A DNA stretch of 64,000 nt from Salinimicrobium profundisediminis (lineage in GTDB: Bacteria > Bacteroidota > Bacteroidia > Flavobacteriales > Flavobacteriaceae), in assembly GCF_026241755.1 (NCBI RefSeq), contig NZ_JAPJDA010000003.1, forward strand, positions 110,815 to 174,814. The letters are read 5' to 3'. The position numbers were made by a program, and so were the translations under genes. The notes under the pieces are model-generated. The model was not told the DNA's origin, searched no databases, and worked only from the letters and a program-made list of their open reading frames with translations. Of the stretch, positions 60,661-64,000 are shown piece after piece; the stretch's first letter is position 1; each line of letters opens with the position of its first letter.

Positions 60661-61740
60661 ATGGAACAATTACGCAACTCTAAGGGGAAACAAATACTTC
60701 TTTATGGAACATTAACCATACTCGCTTTATACTTCCTGTTTCAGGGGCTTGCAGATGCAAGTGGTTTTCTCATTCCGTTGACCACAGCCGTGATTCTTTC
60801 TCTTCTCATGATACCGCTGTGTAGGAAGATGGAAAAATCATTTATGAATCGGATGTCCTCTTCCCTGGTAAGCACTTTCATTATTTTCCTGGCTTCCGTA
60901 GGTTTTTTCGCCATTATATCAATGCAGGTGAAAACGGTGGTAGACGACTGGCCAAAGATCAAGGAAACAATGGCCCCAAAAATCGAACAGGTGAAGGCTT
61001 TTTTACTGGAGCACACCCCGCTGGAGCAGCAGGATATTGAAAGTTCTGAAAAAGGCAGCCCCGTTCCTTATATGAGCGAAACCTCCAATGCAGGTAAAAA
61101 AGCTGCTTCTTTTCTCAATAATACCATCAGTTTTTTTGGTGACTATCTTATCACCTTTATATATATCTTCTTTCTGCTAAACTACAGGCACCGGTTTAAG
61201 CGTTTTTTGTTACTACTCTTCCCCGACTCCCGAAGGCATGAGGTAAAAGATATTATTGAAAATTCGGCCAAAGTCACCCGAAAATATCTCGTGGGGAAAC
61301 TTATTCTCATCGGATTTTTAGCAGTTTTATACGCCGTAGGCCTCGGAATTTCGGGCGTTAATAATTTTATTCTAATTAGTATCCTGGCGGCTGTGCTTAG
61401 CCTTCTTCCTTACATTGGTAACATTGTAGGGTTTGGGTTGGCCCTGATCTTTGGGTATCTTGTATCTGGAGAAACAGGCGTTCTTATTGGGATTATGATC
61501 ACATTTGCAGTGGCACAATTTGTAGAAAGTTACATTTTGGAGCCTTATGTGGTAGGCGACCAGGTAGATCTTCACCCTTTCTTTGTTATACTGGCAGTAA
61601 TCATTGGCAGTATGGTGTGGGGCATCCCGGGTATGGTGTTATCTATACCCATACTCGCTATCATTAATGTGGTGTTTAGTAGTATTTCTCCTCTAAAACC
61701 CTTTGGTTTCCTGCTGAGTAAAGACGATGATAAAGATTAA
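60661..61740 (+). CDS. AI-2E family transporter, copy 2
   Basis: A 359-residue membrane protein of the same family as the one at 27597-28685: an N-terminal pair of helices, the amphipathic middle (VVDDWPKIKETMAPKIEQVK), and the C-terminal core FILISILAAVLSLLPYIGNIVGFGLALIFGY with LEPYVVGDQVDLHPF. The PY-G motif differs from the first copy (VPYLGP). It is directly followed by the DUF1853 gene with no gap (stop at 61740, ATG at 61741). Substrate unknown. Confidence 0.88.
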   Translation: MEQLRNSKGKQILLYGTLTILALYFLFQGLADASGFLIPLTTAVILSLLMIPLCRKMEKSFMNRMSSSLVSTFIIFLASVGFFAIISMQVKTVVDDWPKIKETMAPKIEQVKAFLLEHTPLEQQDIESSEKGSPVPYMSETSNAGKKAASFLNNTISFFGDYLITFIYIFFLLNYRHRFKRFLLLLFPDSRRHEVKDIIENSAKVTRKYLVGKLILIGFLAVLYAVGLGISGVNNFILISILAAVLSLLPYIGNIVGFGLALIFGYLVSGETGVLIGIMITFAVAQFVESYILEPYVVGDQVDLHPFFVILAVIIGSMVWGIPGMVLSIPILAIINVVFSSISPLKPFGFLLSKDDDKD

Positions 61741-62565
61741 ATGGAATTCACTACAGCCCAACAATTTGAAGGATTTTTAAGTACTTCTGAAATCTTTACT
61801 GAAAATGCCATTTTTGACTACCCGCTCTACCGCACCACCGGTTTTACTGCGGGCAAAAATCTTCCTGCTGTCCCTGCACCCACGGCAACAGTACTGGGAA
61901 AGCGGATGGAGCACTTTTTTGCCTGTTATGTTGCTCATTTTACTTCGGAAGATGTTGTACTTCAAAATCAGCAGATCATTCAGGAGAAAGAAACGCTTGG
62001 AGAAATAGATTTTTTGCTGAAGGAAACTACTTCAGAAGAAATTTTTCACGTAGAACTAATCTTTAAGTTCTATATCTACGATCCCGACACTGGTTTTTCA
62101 GAAAAAGACCATTTAATAGGCCCTAATAAGCGCGACAGCCTTAACCGAAAGCTGGAAAGGCTTCAAAAAAGGCAATTCCCGTTGCTGTTTAAGGAAGCTA
62201 CAAAAAATATGCTTCAGGCTTATGAGATAGATCTGCAGCAGGTGGTTCAAAAAATGTGTTTTAAGGCTTCCGTTTTTCTTCCGAAGAAATTGAAGCCTTC
62301 AGCTTTAAAAGAAATCAATCCAGATTGCATTGCCGGTTTCTGGATAAGAGCTTCAGAATTCACTTTTGAAGACTATGGAAAAAATGCCTTTTTTAGTCCG
62401 AAGAAGAAGTTCTGGCCGGTGCTTCCGGAGCATAACCACACCTGGTACTCATTTGAAGATATTGAAAGACAAATTTCTCCTCTTCTCACCGATAAATTTT
62501 CTCCTCTACTCTGGATGAAGACACCTAACGGCAGCTACCAAAGGCTTTTTGTGGTGTGGTGGTAA
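61741..62565 (+). CDS. DUF1853 family protein
   Basis: A 274-residue soluble protein abutting the AI-2E stop. It matches DUF1853: GKRMEHFFACYV, then GEIDFLLKETTSEEIFHVELIFKFYIY, LIGPNKRDSLNRKLERL and a Trp-rich C-terminus (HTWYSFEDIERQ, RLFVVWW). The segment D-x(n)-E-L-I-F-K resembles the acidic/lysine core of PD-(D/E)xK nuclease folds, which I note as a visual similarity only. Codons near 61803-61813 include a copy of the AAATGnCATTT palindrome. Function unknown. Confidence 0.82.
   Translation: MEFTTAQQFEGFLSTSEIFTENAIFDYPLYRTTGFTAGKNLPAVPAPTATVLGKRMEHFFACYVAHFTSEDVVLQNQQIIQEKETLGEIDFLLKETTSEEIFHVELIFKFYIYDPDTGFSEKDHLIGPNKRDSLNRKLERLQKRQFPLLFKEATKNMLQAYEIDLQQVVQKMCFKASVFLPKKLKPSALKEINPDCIAGFWIRASEFTFEDYGKNAFFSPKKKFWPVLPEHNHTWYSFEDIERQISPLLTDKFSPLLWMKTPNGSYQRLFVVWW
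61803..61813. repeat. AAATGnCATTT palindrome copy (in the DUF1853 gene)
   Basis: AAATGCCATTT followed by TTGAC, as in the hairpins at 20108 and 47344. Encodes N-A-I-F. Confidence 0.65.
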
Positions 62566-62726
62566 TTTCTTAGCAGAAAATTAACGGCAAACCCCAGGCT
62601 AATTAAGGAAAAATTATGACCGGCAGCCCTACGGCTTTTTTGGCATCTTAGTATCTTAAGTACGCAATTATAAATCAAGGAAAAAACCGGATTCTAAAGG
62701 TGTTTTTCCGTAAAAACCGACAGATC

Positions 62727-63899
62727 ATGCCAATTTTGACAAAAGAACAATTTGAGGACTTAGCAAAATTTGACAGCAATCCTTGCGTCTCAATTTTTAT
62801 CCCTACAGTAAGGGCCGGAAAAGACGTTCTCGAAGAAAAGGACAAGATCAATTTAAAAAGTCAATGGAAAAAGGCCGTTGAGGAACTTAAAGCAATGGGG
62901 TACCCACAGGATAAGATAGAAAAGATGGGGAAGCCGGTGAACGACCTGATGGACGACAGTGATTTTTGGCGACATCAAAGCGACGGACTCGCCCTGTTCC
63001 TGGCCGACGGATTTTCAAAACAGTACACCTTACCCATCTATTTTGAGGCTTACACTTATGTAGCCGACCATTTTTATTTAAAGCCGCTGGTGCCAATGTT
63101 TAATGGAGATGGAAGGTTTTATTTGCTCCACTTACAGTTGGATGAGGTAAAACTGTATGAGGCCACTCAATATTCTATAGGAGAGGTTAAGATTGATGAT
63201 CTTACGCCCAATCAACTCGAAGACAGGGTTGGGTATGATTATGAAGAGAAGAATAGCAAGCACAAAACCCAACGAAATAGTGTGGGCGCAAACCCACAGG
63301 GCACTTCTACCCAACATGGTTATGAAGCCGCAAGCAGGGATCGCAAAAATGAGATTTTACGCTTCTTTAGGGCAGTAGACAAGGGGATTTACGAAATTCT
63401 GCACAACGAGAGCGTTCCGCTTATAGTTGCCTGCCAGGATTCTTATTTCCCAATTTACCAGGAAGCCAGTCGATATAAAAATCTGTATCCAAAACCTGTA
63501 CCCGGAAACCCTGAAGCCGATCACAACAGTATTTTTAGTCTGCATGCAGCGGCACTGGAAACTCTTGAGCCACACTTCAGGAAAGATAGAGAAGACAAAA
63601 TGAAGCAGTTCAATGACTTGAACCCTTCCCGAACATCAACCCAGGTTTCAGAGATCATTCCGGCTATTTTTGAAGGAAAGGTCGATACGTTGTTCCTGCA
63701 GAACCGCGAAGACATTTGGGGAGATTACAATGAAAAAATGGCTTCGGTAGATGTTCATGAGGAGAAAAGAAACGGCAGTGTTTCGTTGATGAACCTTGCC
63801 GCTGTAAAAGTACTTCAGCAAAACGGAAAAGCATATCTTATCGAAAGAGAATTTATGCCGAATAAGGATTCTAAAGTAAACGCTGTTTACCGATACTAG
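62727..63899 (+). CDS. Bacterial archaeo-eukaryotic release-factor-like (baeRF) protein
   Basis: About 390 residues from the ATG at 62727 (MPILTKEQFEDLAKFDSNPC); an upstream GTG frame at 62700 is less likely. It begins with the family pattern VSIFIPTVRAGKDVLEEKD, KINLKSQWKKAVEELKAMG and DGLALFLADGFSKQY, then RFYLLHLQLDEVKLYEAT and a C-terminal L7Ae/eRF1-like part with SEIIPAIFEGKVDTLFLQ. Bacterial aeRF1-like families are predicted to act on ribosomes or in stress responses. The usual GGQ motif of termination factors is not seen; the central loop has Arg/Lys- and His-rich sequence (KNSKHKTQRNSVGANPQGTS). Function unknown. Confidence 0.82.
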   Translation: MPILTKEQFEDLAKFDSNPCVSIFIPTVRAGKDVLEEKDKINLKSQWKKAVEELKAMGYPQDKIEKMGKPVNDLMDDSDFWRHQSDGLALFLADGFSKQYTLPIYFEAYTYVADHFYLKPLVPMFNGDGRFYLLHLQLDEVKLYEATQYSIGEVKIDDLTPNQLEDRVGYDYEEKNSKHKTQRNSVGANPQGTSTQHGYEAASRDRKNEILRFFRAVDKGIYEILHNESVPLIVACQDSYFPIYQEASRYKNLYPKPVPGNPEADHNSIFSLHAAALETLEPHFRKDREDKMKQFNDLNPSRTSTQVSEIIPAIFEGKVDTLFLQNREDIWGDYNEKMASVDVHEEKRNGSVSLMNLAAVKVLQQNGKAYLIEREFMPNKDSKVNAVYRY

Positions 63900-63933
63900 T
63901 ATTGATCTTCAGTAAACATTCTGAGTAAATAAT

Positions 63934-63953
63934 CCTCGGGGCAAGCCCCGAGG
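63934..63953. repeat. GC-rich palindrome, possible REP or hairpin
   Basis: CCTCGGGGCAAGCCCCGAGG is a 9-bp perfect inverted repeat around AA, 34 nt after the baeRF stop. There is no T run, so a repetitive or REP-type element is as likely as a terminator. It is much more GC-rich than its surroundings. Confidence 0.5.
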
Positions 63954-64000
63954 CATTAGCTAGAATAGTTTTAATTGTGAGTTGTCACTTTTATGCAGTA

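Noticed and set aside
1..64000. CTTCGGAAG and its complement recur many times
   Set aside because: Most copies lie in genes and encode Ser-Glu or similar pairs, so codon usage may explain them. I did not count them rigorously, unlike AAATGnCATTT, which occurs in three frames and between genes.
1..64000. CRISPR arrays, prophage, insertion sequences, restriction or toxin-antitoxin systems
   Set aside because: No regularly spaced repeats, phage structural genes, transposases or paired toxin/antitoxin genes were seen. The GIY-YIG gene alone does not make a restriction system.

Overview
The window looks like chromosome of a marine or halotolerant Flavobacteriaceae (Bacteroidota) bacterium. Support comes from the Bacteroidota promoter form (TTTG, about 19-20 nt, TAnnTTTG), a bacillithiol-type BshA, a GLPGLI protein beside a TonB-receptor-like barrel, TamB and LptD of the Bacteroidetes type, and moderately AT-rich, densely packed genes. 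Genus cannot be fixed from sequence reading alone. No prophage, insertion sequence or CRISPR array was seen.

Layout. 1-6574 (minus): FAD/Fe-S D-2-hydroxyacid dehydrogenase, aroC, a glutamate/aspartate-type symporter and a DUF1704 paralogue cut by the window edge. 6707-12489: a small outer-membrane barrel, then a minus operon (unknown small protein, GH3/beta-lactamase fusion, bshA) and an unrecognised plus-strand gene. 12547-16861 (minus): cell-wall amidase, MlaD and a split heme-b/Fe-S plus CCG electron-transfer pair. 16987-24532: lptD and ridA facing tamB. 24647-29861 (plus): a compact operon rich in RNA-modification enzymes (tsaD, rsmE, a TrmH-family and a THUMP-like methyltransferase) with DUF4159 and AI-2E genes. 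Then GT2 and an ABC1/UbiB kinase on the minus strand.

32964-42864 is bounded by tRNAs (Ser and Pro on one side, Arg on the other) and is visibly more AT-rich and patchy. It holds the GLPGLI/TonB pair, an AraC regulator with an SDR, a GIY-YIG nuclease embedded in a palindromic repeat cluster, an NTF2-like protein, an esterase flanked by two decayed copies of the same gene tail, and a CAT-family acetyltransferase.

43208-47336 is a three-enzyme cluster: a DUF1704 (QEGLA) metallopeptidase, a glutathione-synthetase-like ATP-grasp ligase (with a collapsed tandem duplicate) and an AstE/M14-type zinc hydrolase. By family it pairs a peptide-bond-forming ligase with two amide hydrolases, and resembles the enzyme classes that edit tubulin tails in eukaryotes. 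48632-55647 is a seven-gene minus operon combining two GH13 enzymes, a sugar-lactone-oxidase-like flavoprotein, an LLM flavin oxidoreductase, an EamA transporter and two ASRT-family small-molecule-binding proteins without a rhodopsin. The right end holds hemerythrin, corA, recQ, truA, a second AI-2E protein, DUF1853 and a bacterial aeRF1-like protein.

A near-perfect palindrome, AAATGnCATTT, occurs nine times by eye, in coding sequence in all three frames and in terminator stems, far above the roughly 0.1-0.2 expected from composition. The most interesting items are this motif, the ligase/peptidase cluster, the ASRT operon and the GIY-YIG repeat locus.
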